Shown here: piece by piece, positions 8,870 to 16,985 of the stretch | Layout of the letters: every line of letters starts with the position of its first letter | How positions within the stretch are numbered: position 1 is the first letter of the stretch | Assembly: GCA_009833045.1 (NCBI GenBank) | Contig: WUUP01000004.1 | Span: forward strand, 310,001-374,000 | Direction of reading: 5' to 3' | DNA: 64,000 bases | DNA from: Saprospirales bacterium GYS_P2D | GTDB lineage: Bacteria > Bacteroidota > Bacteroidia > Chitinophagales > Saprospiraceae | Translations under genes and position numbers: made by a program | Notes under the pieces: model-generated | What the model was told of the DNA's origin: nothing | Database searches by the model: none | The model's input: only the letters and a program-made list of their open reading frames with translations

Positions 8870-9526
8870 ATGGAGTCTATATCAGAAACAAATACAATGC
8901 CTCGGATAGGGGATATCGCACCAGATTTTGAAGCGGTCACTACTGCGGGTCGTCTGAGATTGTCAGACTACGCAAAGGACAAATGGTTGATCATGTTTTC
9001 GCATCCAGCTGATTTTACACCAGTTTGTACTACGGAGATGAGTGGATTTGCACAGAGAAAATCAGAGTTTGATGCGCTCAATACTGAGCTACTCGGTCTG
9101 AGCATCGACAGTGTCCACGCACACCTGGGCTGGGTAGCTAATGTGAAAGAGAAAACGGGAGTTTATTTTGACTTTCCGATCATAGCTGATATCGATATGA
9201 AAGTGTCAAAGCTCTATGGTATGCTACAGCCTAATGAGTCGATGACAGCAGCGGTGAGAGCAGTATTTTTCATAGATCCGTCTAAGAAGATCCGACTGGT
9301 CATGTACTACCCGATGAATGTAGGTCGCAATATGGATGAGATCCTCAGAGCACTCACTGCACTACAGACATCTGATAAGTACAAGGTAGCTATGCCCCTC
9401 GACTGGAAGCCTGGTGATAAGGTCATCGTGCCACCACCAAAGACACTCGCTGAGATGGAAGCTCGGATGAATGATGATAGCTGCGAAAAGGTAGATTTCT
9501 ACCTCGCCAAAAAAGAGTTAGTATAA
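8870..9526 (+). CDS. 1-Cys peroxiredoxin (Prx6 type)
   Basis: 218 residues from the ATG at 8870. The peroxidatic motif HPADFTPVCTTE (Cys53) sits in an AhpC/TSA fold, and the C-terminal third (KVAMPLDWKPGDKVIVPPP) is the 1-cysPrx_C extension typical of Prx6. It reduces hydrogen peroxide and alkyl peroxides; a role against persulfide or peroxide stress during sulfide oxidation is inferred from regulation and location. An in-frame ATG at 8834 would add 12 residues unlike family members and lies inside the operator. A terminator follows at 9543-9568. Confidence 0.88.
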   Translation: MESISETNTMPRIGDIAPDFEAVTTAGRLRLSDYAKDKWLIMFSHPADFTPVCTTEMSGFAQRKSEFDALNTELLGLSIDSVHAHLGWVANVKEKTGVYFDFPIIADIDMKVSKLYGMLQPNESMTAAVRAVFFIDPSKKIRLVMYYPMNVGRNMDEILRALTALQTSDKYKVAMPLDWKPGDKVIVPPPKTLAEMEARMNDDSCEKVDFYLAKKELV

Positions 9527-9542
9527 TAGTTAGTTAGATAAG

Positions 9543-9568
9543 ATCCATGACAGAATGCTGTCATGGAT
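9543..9568 (+). terminator. Rho-independent terminator after peroxiredoxin
   Basis: An 11-bp perfect stem ATCCATGACAG/CTGTCATGGAT with a 4-nt loop, followed by TTTTTA. It separates the peroxiredoxin transcript from the Crp/Fnr gene. Confidence 0.8.
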
Positions 9569-9599
9569 TTTTATAGTTTAAGAAAAATAAGGAAGAAAA

Positions 9600-10238
9600 A
9601 TGCAAGCAATTTCCAATCTCTTATTGGATAAGTTCCATGATTTGAGTGATCCGGAGTTCATCCGAGACTTTGAGTCGGTGGCTCAAATCCAAAAAGTAAA
9701 ACAAGGAGAAATGATCATCGATTATGGTGATTTTATTTCCTTCGTACCATTAGTCATCAGCGGTCTGATCAAGGTCTCTCGGACTAATGAAGAGGATCGT
9801 GAGATCTTACTCTATTTTCTCTCGGGTGGAGATACCTGCGCCTCATCATTCAGCTGCTGTATGATCAAGAAGCGCTCGGAGATACAAGCTATCGCAGAAG
9901 AAGACTCGACGCTCATAGCTATCCCTATGGAGGCAGCTGATCGCTGGATGTCGGAGTATAAGGTATGGAGAGATTTCGTCTTCAGTAATTATGATCAAAA
10001 AATGTATCAGCTCATAGATACTATCGATCGATTGGCATTCAGTCAGCTGGATCAAAAGCTAATAGATTATCTCGAGGATCGGTCAAGATTTACCGACGAC
10101 GGAGTGATACATGTGACTCATAGTGTGATCGCTCATGATCTCAATGTCTCAAGAGAGGCCGTATCTCGTATGCTCAAAAAGATGGAAAATCAAGGAATGG
10201 TGACTCTCGAGCGAAACTCCATCACGCTAAACGACTAA
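9600..10238 (+). CDS. Crp/Fnr-family transcriptional regulator
   Basis: 212 residues. An N-terminal cyclic-nucleotide-binding-like beta-roll is followed by a dimerisation helix and a C-terminal winged helix with recognition segment DLNVSREAVSRMLKKMENQGM. The sensor domain holds CASSFSCCMIKK, a Cys-rich loop I associate with Bacteroidota members of this family; it may sense redox or a thiol state and not cAMP, but the ligand is unknown. It lies 8 bp before the SulP gene, so the two are probably one operon. It is the best candidate to bind the GTGA-N6-TCAC boxes at 8809, 16823 and 16886. Confidence 0.87.
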   Translation: MQAISNLLLDKFHDLSDPEFIRDFESVAQIQKVKQGEMIIDYGDFISFVPLVISGLIKVSRTNEEDREILLYFLSGGDTCASSFSCCMIKKRSEIQAIAEEDSTLIAIPMEAADRWMSEYKVWRDFVFSNYDQKMYQLIDTIDRLAFSQLDQKLIDYLEDRSRFTDDGVIHVTHSVIAHDLNVSREAVSRMLKKMENQGMVTLERNSITLND

Positions 10239-10246
10239 ATATATCA

Positions 10247-11989
10247 ATGATACTATCAAAATACATACCGTCTATAGAGTGGCTCAAAAACTATAATAAG
10301 GCTGATCTGAAAGGTGATCTCTCGGCAGGACTCACTGTGGGAGTGATGCTCATACCGCAGGGGATGGCATATGCTATGATCGCTGGACTACCTCCTATAT
10401 TCGGACTTTATGCTTCGACGATACCCCTGATTATCTATGCTCTGTTTGGGACGTCTCGGCAGCTGGCCGTAGGTCCAGTAGCTATGGTATCACTACTGAC
10501 AGCTGCGGGTGTAGGTGTCTTAGCCGAGGGCGGTACGGCTGAGTATATCACTTTAGCTATCGCTTTAGCACTGATGGTCGGTGTGATACAGTTTGCACTG
10601 GGAGTATTTCGATTAGGATTTTTGGTCAATTTTCTTTCGCATCCGGTCATTAGTGGTTTTACTTCTGCGGCGGCATTGATCATTGGCCTCAGCCAGCTCA
10701 AACATCTCATGGGAGTGGATCTGGATCGTAGCTCCTATGTCCATGAGATCCTCCTACAGGCTGTAGAACATGTCTCTGCTACTCATCTGCCCACACTGAT
10801 GGTGGGTCTGGGAGGTATCGCAGTGATATTATTGCTCAAGCGATTTGTCAAGGCTATCCCTGGACAGTTAGTCGCTGTACTACTGGGGATCATAGTGGTA
10901 TGGGGACTCGGACTGGCAGATAGTGGCGTCAAGATAGTCGGTGATATCCCTCAGGGGCTACCATCTATCACGGCACCTAATCTCGACCTGAGTGTCTGGC
11001 AAAAGCTCATGCCGACAGCTCTGGCGATCTCTATCGTGAGCTTCATGGAGAGTATCGCTGTAGCGAAAGCTATACAGTCAAAGCATCGTAACTATAAGGT
11101 AGTACCTAATCAAGAACTCATATCTCTGGGATTAGCGAATATCTTTGGATCTATATTTCAGTCTTATCCCACCACTGGAGGTTTTTCTCGGACAGCGGTT
11201 AATGATCAAGCGGGTGCTAAAACTGGACTGGCGAGCATCATCAGTGCGGGATTGATCGTATTGACCTTGCTATTCCTCACCCCATTGTTTTATTACTTGC
11301 CCAAGGCCATATTAGCTTCGGTGATCATGGTCGCTGTATTTGGCCTGATCGATCTGAAAGAGCCTAAGCATCTCTGGAGATCTAATAAAACAGATTTTGT
11401 GATGTTGGTGGTGACATTTTTTGCCACTCTGGCCTTAGGTATCGAGGAGGGTATTGCCACAGGTGTGATATTATCACTGATCATGGTGATCTATCGTACT
11501 ACTAAGCCCCACATGGCAGTATTAGGAAAGGTGCCTGGGACCAGGGTATTCAGAAATATAGAGCGATTTGAGGATCTCGAGACCAGAGACGATGTCTTGA
11601 TCATTCGATTTGATGCAGATCTGTATTTTGCTAATATTAACTACTTCACGGAGCAAATAGAGGAGATGATCGAGGAGCATGGTACAGAGTCACTCCGAGT
11701 CGTCGTGATAGATGCAGAGAGTATCAATCATATAGATAGTAGTGGAGTTCACGCCTTGGAGCAGTTGATCACAGACTTAAAGGAAAGAGATATTTATCTT
11801 TATTTAGCAGCAGTCAAAGGACCTGTTAGGGACTCGCTCCACATGGGGCATCTCATAGAAAAAATAGGTGAGCACAGATTCTTCTTGACAAAACAAGGGG
11901 CTCTCGATCATATCGATAGAGTCCTCAGAGGAGAAGACAGTAGCCCACGATTTAGCGAATATACATTGCAGACTAATCTGCATGATTAA
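10247..11989 (+). CDS. SulP-family anion (sulfate) transporter with STAS domain
   Basis: 580 residues. The membrane domain (about 1-420) begins with GLTVGVMLIPQGMAYAMIAGLPPIFGLYAS, the SulP signature, and includes the conserved stretch SYPTTGGFSRTAVN. A C-terminal cytoplasmic STAS domain (about 445-560) has the IDSSGVHALEQL motif. The family moves sulfate, bicarbonate or other anions. In this neighbourhood it could export the sulfate or sulfite made from sulfide, but direction and substrate are not shown by sequence. It is followed by dps after 14 bp. Confidence 0.85.
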   Translation: MILSKYIPSIEWLKNYNKADLKGDLSAGLTVGVMLIPQGMAYAMIAGLPPIFGLYASTIPLIIYALFGTSRQLAVGPVAMVSLLTAAGVGVLAEGGTAEYITLAIALALMVGVIQFALGVFRLGFLVNFLSHPVISGFTSAAALIIGLSQLKHLMGVDLDRSSYVHEILLQAVEHVSATHLPTLMVGLGGIAVILLLKRFVKAIPGQLVAVLLGIIVVWGLGLADSGVKIVGDIPQGLPSITAPNLDLSVWQKLMPTALAISIVSFMESIAVAKAIQSKHRNYKVVPNQELISLGLANIFGSIFQSYPTTGGFSRTAVNDQAGAKTGLASIISAGLIVLTLLFLTPLFYYLPKAILASVIMVAVFGLIDLKEPKHLWRSNKTDFVMLVVTFFATLALGIEEGIATGVILSLIMVIYRTTKPHMAVLGKVPGTRVFRNIERFEDLETRDDVLIIRFDADLYFANINYFTEQIEEMIEEHGTESLRVVVIDAESINHIDSSGVHALEQLITDLKERDIYLYLAAVKGPVRDSLHMGHLIEKIGEHRFFLTKQGALDHIDRVLRGEDSSPRFSEYTLQTNLHD

Positions 11990-12003
11990 AAACTATTAAT
12001 ATC

Positions 12004-12480
12004 ATGGAAGTAATGAACGATATAGGCTTAGATGAAGTAAAAGTATTCGAGTTGTCAGAACAGCTCAACGAGCTTCTTTCAAATTATCAAATCTTCTACA
12101 TGAATGCCAGAGGCTTTCATTGGAATATCAAAGGGAGACAGTTTTTTGAACTACATGTCAAGTTTGAAGAGCTTTACAATGATCTTTTGTTAAAGGTCGA
12201 CGAGTTAGCTGAGCGTATTCTCACACTGGGACATACACCTCTACACAGCTACTCTGAGTATGCTAAGAGAGCCACTATCGCTGAGGCGAAAAATATCACG
12301 AGTGGAGATGATGCCGTATCCTCGATACTGAGTTCGTTTTCTGCGATCATAGAGAAACAAAGAGCGATCCTGGCAGATGCGGGAGATGCCGATGATGAAG
12401 GTACGAGCGCTCTGATGAGCGACTATATTCGAGAGCAAGAAAAGCTCGTCTGGATGTATAGAGCGTATCTCTCTCAATAA
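12004..12480 (+). CDS. dps: Dps-family ferritin-like protein
   Basis: 158 residues of a four-helix ferritin-like fold. The stretch YMNARGFHWNIKGRQFFELHVKFEELYNDLLLKVDELAERI carries the inter-subunit ferroxidase residues of Dps (His in FHWN, His in ELH, acidic residues in FEELYND and VDELAER). Dps oxidises and stores iron using peroxide and protects DNA. It ends an apparent crp-sulP-dps operon, with a terminator at 12505-12528, and complements the peroxiredoxin in stress defence. Confidence 0.88.
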   Translation: MEVMNDIGLDEVKVFELSEQLNELLSNYQIFYMNARGFHWNIKGRQFFELHVKFEELYNDLLLKVDELAERILTLGHTPLHSYSEYAKRATIAEAKNITSGDDAVSSILSSFSAIIEKQRAILADAGDADDEGTSALMSDYIREQEKLVWMYRAYLSQ

Positions 12481-12504
12481 AGATTTGCATTTTTCTTTAT
12501 ATAG

Positions 12505-12528
12505 TGCCTTGGCTGATGAGCCAGGGCA
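12505..12528 (+). terminator. Rho-independent terminator after dps
   Basis: A 10-bp stem TGCCTTGGCT/AGCCAGGGCA with one G-T pair and loop GATG, followed by TTGTTTTTTC. Confidence 0.8.
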
Positions 12529-12671
12529 TTGTTTTTTCTCATAGTGATAGATGTATTATATAGTTCCATTATTAATAATTATTTATCGAATGGGGTATAG
12601 TCTATCTTGCTATTTTAGACAAACTTGTGTCGTGAATAGCGTATCATTCCACCCATCACAAATCGCAGAAA

Positions 12672-14051
12672 ATGGATGTAGAAATATTATCTCGGATACA
12701 GTTTGCCTTCACTGTGGCATTCCATTATATCTATCCTCCACTCAGTATTGGTCTTGGACTACTCATGGTGATCATGGAGGGTACCTATCTACGGACTAAG
12801 GATCCGATCTATCATACGATGGCTCGTTTTTGGACTAAGATATTTGCCTTGACTTTCGGGATCGGAGTAGCTACGGGGATTGTCATGGAGTTTGAATTTG
12901 GGACTAATTGGGCTACCTACTCCCGCTATGTGGGAGATATTTTTGGGAGTGCCCTGGCGGCAGAGGGTATTTTCGCTTTTGCCTTAGAGAGTGGCTTCTT
13001 AGGCATCTTGCTTTTTGGGTGGAATCGTGTCAGCCCTCTGGTCCATTTCATCTCTACAGTAGGCGTGTTTTTAGGATCTATGTTTTCGGCAGTATGGATC
13101 GTCATCGCCAACTCCTGGCAGCAGACCCCAGCCGGGTACCATATAGTCGGAGAAGGTGTAGAGGCGAGAGCAGAGATCACGGACTTCTGGGCTATGGTGT
13201 TCAATCCTTCGAGCGTCGATAGATTGACTCATGTATGGATCGGAGCATTTTTGGCTGGAGCATTCTTAGTGCTTAGTGTGCATGCTTACTACCTACTGAG
13301 GGATCGACATGTGGAGATATCACGACGAGCATTCAAGATCGCTCTCGGGGTAGCAATAGTAGCCTCCTTGTCACAACTGTTGACAGGACATAGTTCAGCA
13401 GAGGGCGTCGCTGAAAATCAACCTGCCAAGCTCGCAGCACTCGAGGGTCACTATGAGGCTGATGGTGCAGCAGACATGTACATCTTGGGCTGGGTAGATC
13501 AAGAAAAAGAAGAGGTGACTGGGATCAAAGTGCCAGGAGGATTGAGCTTTTTACTGCATCAGGATTTTGAGGCGCCTGTCACGGGGCTGGATGCTTTCGC
13601 TCCAGAGGACAGACCCTCACAGGTCAATGCCGTATTTCAGTTTTATCACTTGATGGTAGCCATCGGGATGTTTCTCATAGTGCTGAGTCTGTATGCGGGC
13701 TTTTTGTGGTGGCGAGGACGTCTCTTTCAGCAGCGCTGGCTCCTTTGGACATTCGTGTTTGCAGTGATCCTCCCTCAGCTGGCTAATCAGTTTGGGTGGT
13801 TTGCTGCAGAGATGGGACGACAGCCATGGGTAGTATATGGGCTACTGCGGACTTCTGATGCGCTGAGCAAGGCTGTCACAGCTAATCAAGTGCTATTTTC
13901 TCTCATAATGTTCACCATTATTTATTCGATTCTATTTGCACTATTCATCTATCTACTGACTAAGAAGATCAAGCATGGTCCTGACGATGCCGAGCTCATC
14001 GATAAGCGACCTCGACAGAAAGAGATGATAGATATACTAAAAACACAATAA
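12672..14051 (+). CDS. cydA: Cytochrome bd ubiquinol oxidase subunit I
   Basis: 459 residues with about nine membrane helices. The start [29 protein letters not shown] contains the His ligand (His18, equivalent to E. coli His19), later helices contain LSVHAYYLL, and [13 protein letters not shown] precedes the last helices. The quinol-binding Q-loop is of the short type. Cytochrome bd reduces oxygen to water with quinol; it is known to resist sulfide, which inhibits haem-copper oxidases, so its presence here is fitting. It is 4 bp from cydB. The 190 bp upstream contain the dps terminator and no visible operator of either type. Confidence 0.93.
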   Translation: MDVEILSRIQFAFTVAFHYIYPPLSIGLGLLMVIMEGTYLRTKDPIYHTMARFWTKIFALTFGIGVATGIVMEFEFGTNWATYSRYVGDIFGSALAAEGIFAFALESGFLGILLFGWNRVSPLVHFISTVGVFLGSMFSAVWIVIANSWQQTPAGYHIVGEGVEARAEITDFWAMVFNPSSVDRLTHVWIGAFLAGAFLVLSVHAYYLLRDRHVEISRRAFKIALGVAIVASLSQLLTGHSSAEGVAENQPAKLAALEGHYEADGAADMYILGWVDQEKEEVTGIKVPGGLSFLLHQDFEAPVTGLDAFAPEDRPSQVNAVFQFYHLMVAIGMFLIVLSLYAGFLWWRGRLFQQRWLLWTFVFAVILPQLANQFGWFAAEMGRQPWVVYGLLRTSDALSKAVTANQVLFSLIMFTIIYSILFALFIYLLTKKIKHGPDDAELIDKRPRQKEMIDILKTQ

Positions 14052-14055
14052 GATC

Positions 14056-15099
14056 ATGATGGCAATGGCGACATTTTTAGGAATAGATTATCCGACGCTG
14101 TGGTTTTTAGTAGTCGGAGGTGTACTCTCAGGATATGCGATATTAGATGGATTTGATCTCGGTGCTGGAGCCTGGCATCTCTTTTTGAAGAAAGAGCAGA
14201 GTCGACGGATAGCGCTCAATGCTATTGGTCCCGTCTGGGATGGCAATGAGGTGTGGCTGGTCATCGGTGGTGGTGCTTTGTTCGCTGGATTCCCGATCAT
14301 GTATGCGACCTTGTTTTCGGCGATGTATATCCCATTTATGCTGTTTTTAGCTTTTCTGATTTTGAGAGCAGTATCTATAGAGTTTAGGAGCAAGGAGCCT
14401 ATGCTCTGGTGGCGGCAGATGTGGGATGTACTTTACTCGGTATCGAGTGGGCTTTTAGCATTTTTGCTTGGCGTCGTCCTGGGCAATGTCCTCCAAGGCA
14501 TGCCTCTCGACCAAGACTATGAGTTCGTGGGCAATTGGTTGATGTTTCTGAATCCCTATGCACTACTCACAGGAGCTACTTCGCTGGCTCTATTCATGAT
14601 GCATGGAGCGATCTACCTGATCATGAAGACCGAAGGACGACTATATGTCAAAATGACTATTCTGCTCAAACGGGCTATCATTGCTTTTGTAGTTTTATTT
14701 AGCTTAGTGTCGCTGTATACGCTGATCTATATTCCACATCTGTCTGATGATTTTAAGGCTCATCCTGCGCTATTTATAGTGCCTGTATTAGCTTTTTTGG
14801 CTATAGCCAATATCCCAAGATTAGCCTCCAAGCGAAAGTATAAGTTTGCCTTTTTCTTTTCGTCCTTGACAGTGAGTTTGCTGTTTATGTTAGTCGCTAT
14901 AGAGCTTTATCCAGTCCTGCTCCTGAGTACTCTCGATCCAGCGAATAGTATCACTGTGCATAACTCTGCCAGCTCAGAGAAATCGCTCGGTATCATGCTA
15001 TTGTTCGCAGCCATTGGTACGCCTTTAGTACTATCCTATACTTTCTTTGTGTATAAGACCTTCTGGGGCAAGGTCATGCTGGATGAGACGAGTTATTAG
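14056..15099 (+). CDS. cydB: Cytochrome bd ubiquinol oxidase subunit II
   Basis: 347 residues, mostly membrane. The N-terminus YPTLWFLVVGGVLSGYAILDGFDLGAG and the following GPVWDGNEVWLVIGGGALFAGFP are diagnostic CydB motifs. Together with CydA it forms the oxidase core; no CydX-like small ORF was recognised. Its last six codons and stop lie inside a 52-bp direct repeat whose second copy is at 15574-15625. Confidence 0.93.
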   Translation: MMAMATFLGIDYPTLWFLVVGGVLSGYAILDGFDLGAGAWHLFLKKEQSRRIALNAIGPVWDGNEVWLVIGGGALFAGFPIMYATLFSAMYIPFMLFLAFLILRAVSIEFRSKEPMLWWRQMWDVLYSVSSGLLAFLLGVVLGNVLQGMPLDQDYEFVGNWLMFLNPYALLTGATSLALFMMHGAIYLIMKTEGRLYVKMTILLKRAIIAFVVLFSLVSLYTLIYIPHLSDDFKAHPALFIVPVLAFLAIANIPRLASKRKYKFAFFFSSLTVSLLFMLVAIELYPVLLLSTLDPANSITVHNSASSEKSLGIMLLFAAIGTPLVLSYTFFVYKTFWGKVMLDETSY

Positions 15100-15130
15100 T
15101 GAGTGCAAGGGGCTGAAGCACCTTGGAATG
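15079..15130 (+). repeat. 52-bp direct repeat, left copy
   Basis: Identical to 15574-15625. This copy includes the cydB stop codon and 31 bp beyond it, with an imperfect hairpin (AAGG/CCTT arms). The intact gene end here suggests the original locus or an attachment-like site. Confidence 0.9.
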
Positions 15131-15164
15131 TATTGGGGGCGATTTCTTCTGAATAATAATGAAA

Positions 15165-15449
15165 TCACTGAGGAGTAAGACTGAAATCTAAACCAAGGGC
15201 CGTGGCTATTTGAATGAAATTTGATAATCTAAGGTCTTCACCATTTTCAACTCTCGAAATATAGGGTCTTTGTTTCCCAATTCTATCGGCTAACTCCTTT
15301 TGACTTATTTTGAGTTCTTTTCTGCGAGACTTCAGTATCTGACTCAGGTAGTAAGTGTATGCCTCTTCCTTAAATTGGTTTCGGCTTGAGGTGCCTTCTT
15401 TTCCAAATTCTTTATCTAAAAGGGTACTTGCGTCAATTAGATTATTCAT
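15165..15449 (-). CDS. XRE-family HTH protein, HigA-like solitary antitoxin
   Basis: 94 residues. A helix-turn-helix of the XRE type (SQKELADRIGKQRPYISRVENGEDLRLSNFIQIATALGLDF) occupies the C-terminal half, preceded by a short N-terminal region (FKEEAYTYYLSQILKSRR). Proteins like this usually follow a HigB/RelE-type toxin gene. There is no toxin ORF in the 124 bp upstream or elsewhere between the flanking 52-bp repeats, so the partner is lost or elsewhere. AT-rich and enclosed by the direct repeats, which points to insertion after cydB. Confidence 0.75.
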   Translation of the reverse strand: MNNLIDASTLLDKEFGKEGTSSRNQFKEEAYTYYLSQILKSRRKELKISQKELADRIGKQRPYISRVENGEDLRLSNFIQIATALGLDFSLTPQ

Positions 15450-15573
15450 CTGTATTTAGGTTATAATGATCTATACTCTCTTGGCTAAGATGCACACTTC
15501 CCATGTATAAGTGTAACGAATAAGTAACAATGATGGTTTGGTTCTTGTATCTCTTTAATCAGATTTGGTGACA

Positions 15574-15625
15574 CTGGATGAGACGAGTTATTAGTGAGTG
15601 CAAGGGGCTGAAGCACCTTGGAATG
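15574..15625 (+). repeat. 52-bp direct repeat, right copy
   Basis: Exact copy of 15079-15130, including a decoy of the last six codons and stop of cydB. It ends 2 bp before the stop codon of the DUF3995-like gene, so the inserted block is 495 bp long counting one repeat. Confidence 0.9.
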
Positions 15626-15627
15626 AA

Positions 15628-16062
15628 CTATGATTTTTTAAATATTACTATCATCAATCCCAACAGGCCAATACACAAACAGAGAGGTGAGAAAAGCATT
15701 GTATCCATCTGAGCGAAATCGGTAGCTTTTACTTTCTTAAAGAAGCCAACATATTGAAAATCGCCGATCGCTCTGGCTAAGAAAATCAGTGGGATGAGCC
15801 ATAGTGCAATATTTCTTGCTCTTCGGATCAGCCCAGATCTGAAAGGGTACGAATGAAATAAATATGTAAGCCCAAAGGCAGTGAAACCAAGACCTACTAT
15901 GAGACTGTCAATAGCTGTAGGCTGTAGCAGGAGCCCACCATCAATGTCAGTAGGGAGAGCAGATCTGAATCCCCACTGTCCACCTCCTGCCCAATAAAAA
16001 TGGATCACTGCCAAGATCATGAATATTAGTGCTAAAAGTCGAGTAACTAAAGTTCTGATCAT
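15628..16062 (-). CDS. DUF3995-like membrane protein
   Basis: 144 residues with four hydrophobic segments (about 5-25, 50-68, 82-98, 122-140). The motif HFYWAGGGQWGFRSALP near the N-terminus is the conserved part of DUF3995, whose function is unknown. It follows the acetyltransferase gene by 10 bp on the same strand, so the two are probably co-transcribed. Confidence 0.7.
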   Translation of the reverse strand: MIRTLVTRLLALIFMILAVIHFYWAGGGQWGFRSALPTDIDGGLLLQPTAIDSLIVGLGFTAFGLTYLFHSYPFRSGLIRRARNIALWLIPLIFLARAIGDFQYVGFFKKVKATDFAQMDTMLFSPLCLCIGLLGLMIVIFKKS

Positions 16063-16072
16063 TTGTTTGGTC

Positions 16073-16702
16073 TTATTGTAGAGACTTGAGTCGCTCTATA
16101 TCAGCTCCTGTGAGATGCTGCACATTGGCAGTTATTTTATCGATGGGCCAGTCCCACCATTTGATATCGAGGAGATCGGAGATTTCGGATTCGCTATATC
16201 GCATACTGATGACTTTAGCGGGATTGCCCCCAACGATAGAGTAGGGCGGGACATCCTTGGTGACCACTGACATGGTAGCGATGATGGCACCATCGCCGAT
16301 AGACACTCCAGGCATGATCGTAGCTCCATATCCTATCCATACGTCATTACCTATGATGGTATCACTTTTGGTTGGATACGTTTTACCCTCCATCGCATTG
16401 GCCCAGTCTCCACCGAATATGGCAAAAGGATAGGTTGAGATAGCATCCTTGAGATGATTCGCTCCATTCATGATGAAAGTCACGTCCGATGCGATCATAC
16501 AAAACTTACCAATGACCAATTTGTCACCAATGAAGTCAAACAGGTACTTCACATTTTTCTCAAAATTTTCTACCGTCTCAAAGTCGTCATAGTAGGTATA
16601 GTCACCCACGATGATATTGGGATTTTTGACTACGTTTTTGAGGAAGCAAAGTCGGTCATAGTGGGGTAGTGGAAATTTTTGATGCTTATCTGGGATATTC
16701 AT
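16073..16702 (-). CDS. Vat-like xenobiotic O-acetyltransferase (hexapeptide repeat)
   Basis: 209 residues. The left-handed beta-helix repeats include [26 protein letters not shown], with the catalytic His in NGANH, and [50 protein letters not shown]. The pattern matches streptogramin A acetyltransferases (Vat) and their relatives (CatB-type xenobiotic acetyltransferases). Resistance activity is not proven by sequence; many chromosomal members have unknown substrates. The gene is divergent from the second persulfide dioxygenase, with about 280 bp between them. Confidence 0.8.
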   Translation of the reverse strand: MNIPDKHQKFPLPHYDRLCFLKNVVKNPNIIVGDYTYYDDFETVENFEKNVKYLFDFIGDKLVIGKFCMIASDVTFIMNGANHLKDAISTYPFAIFGGDWANAMEGKTYPTKSDTIIGNDVWIGYGATIMPGVSIGDGAIIATMSVVTKDVPPYSIVGGNPAKVISMRYSESEISDLLDIKWWDWPIDKITANVQHLTGADIERLKSLQ

Positions 16703-16822
16703 ACTAAAGTGATTAATGCTTATCGAGCTAATATAATGGAGCTTATGAAGGTACTTGATGATTTTAGATGGAGACTTTCATATTTTCTACTTCCACGACT
16801 TATTATGATTTTAATCATTTGA

Positions 16823-16836
16823 GTGACCTCAATCAC
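16823..16836. promoter_or_regulatory. Crp/Fnr-type box (upstream copy)
   Basis: GTGA-N6-TCAC with flanking A and T extending the palindrome (AGTGA/TCACT). It lies 12 bp left of the ArsR-type operator C in the region between the acetyltransferase and the second persulfide dioxygenase. Confidence 0.4.
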
Positions 16837-16848
16837 TAAAAAGTCAAT

Positions 16849-16868
16849 ATATGACGAGTCTATCATAT
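16849..16868. promoter_or_regulatory. Putative ArsR-type operator, site C
   Basis: Perfect ATATGA-N8-TCATAT palindrome upstream of the second persulfide dioxygenase. Unlike sites A, B and E it does not overlap the -7 element, which is 54 bp further on; it sits between two Crp-type boxes. Confidence 0.55.
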
Positions 16869-16885
16869 GAATATCAATGAACCGA

Positions 16886-16929
16886 GTGACGAGCGTCACA
16901 CAGACTATCTCCTCTATAAAATAGATTTG
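16886..16929 (+). promoter_or_regulatory. Promoter of second persulfide dioxygenase: Crp-type box plus -7 element
   Basis: GTGA-N6-TCAC at 16886-16899 and the -7 element TAGATTTG at 16922-16929. The 29.5-bp distance from box centre to the start of the -7 element equals that of the peroxiredoxin promoter. The leader to the ATG at 16986 is about 50 nt. Confidence 0.55.
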
Positions 16930-16985
16930 TAGGTGTAAATAAAAAATTAAAAAACAACTCTTATCTAATATTTAATTCTATAACT

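Noticed and set aside
9543-9568. TGACAG/CTGTCA palindrome as another Crp-type box
   Set aside because: Arm spacing differs from GTGA-N6-TCAC and the 11-bp stem followed by TTTTT is a better terminator.
12551-12799. 82-codon plus-strand ORF overlapping the start of cydA
   Set aside because: Overlaps the true start of cydA in another frame and has no family support.
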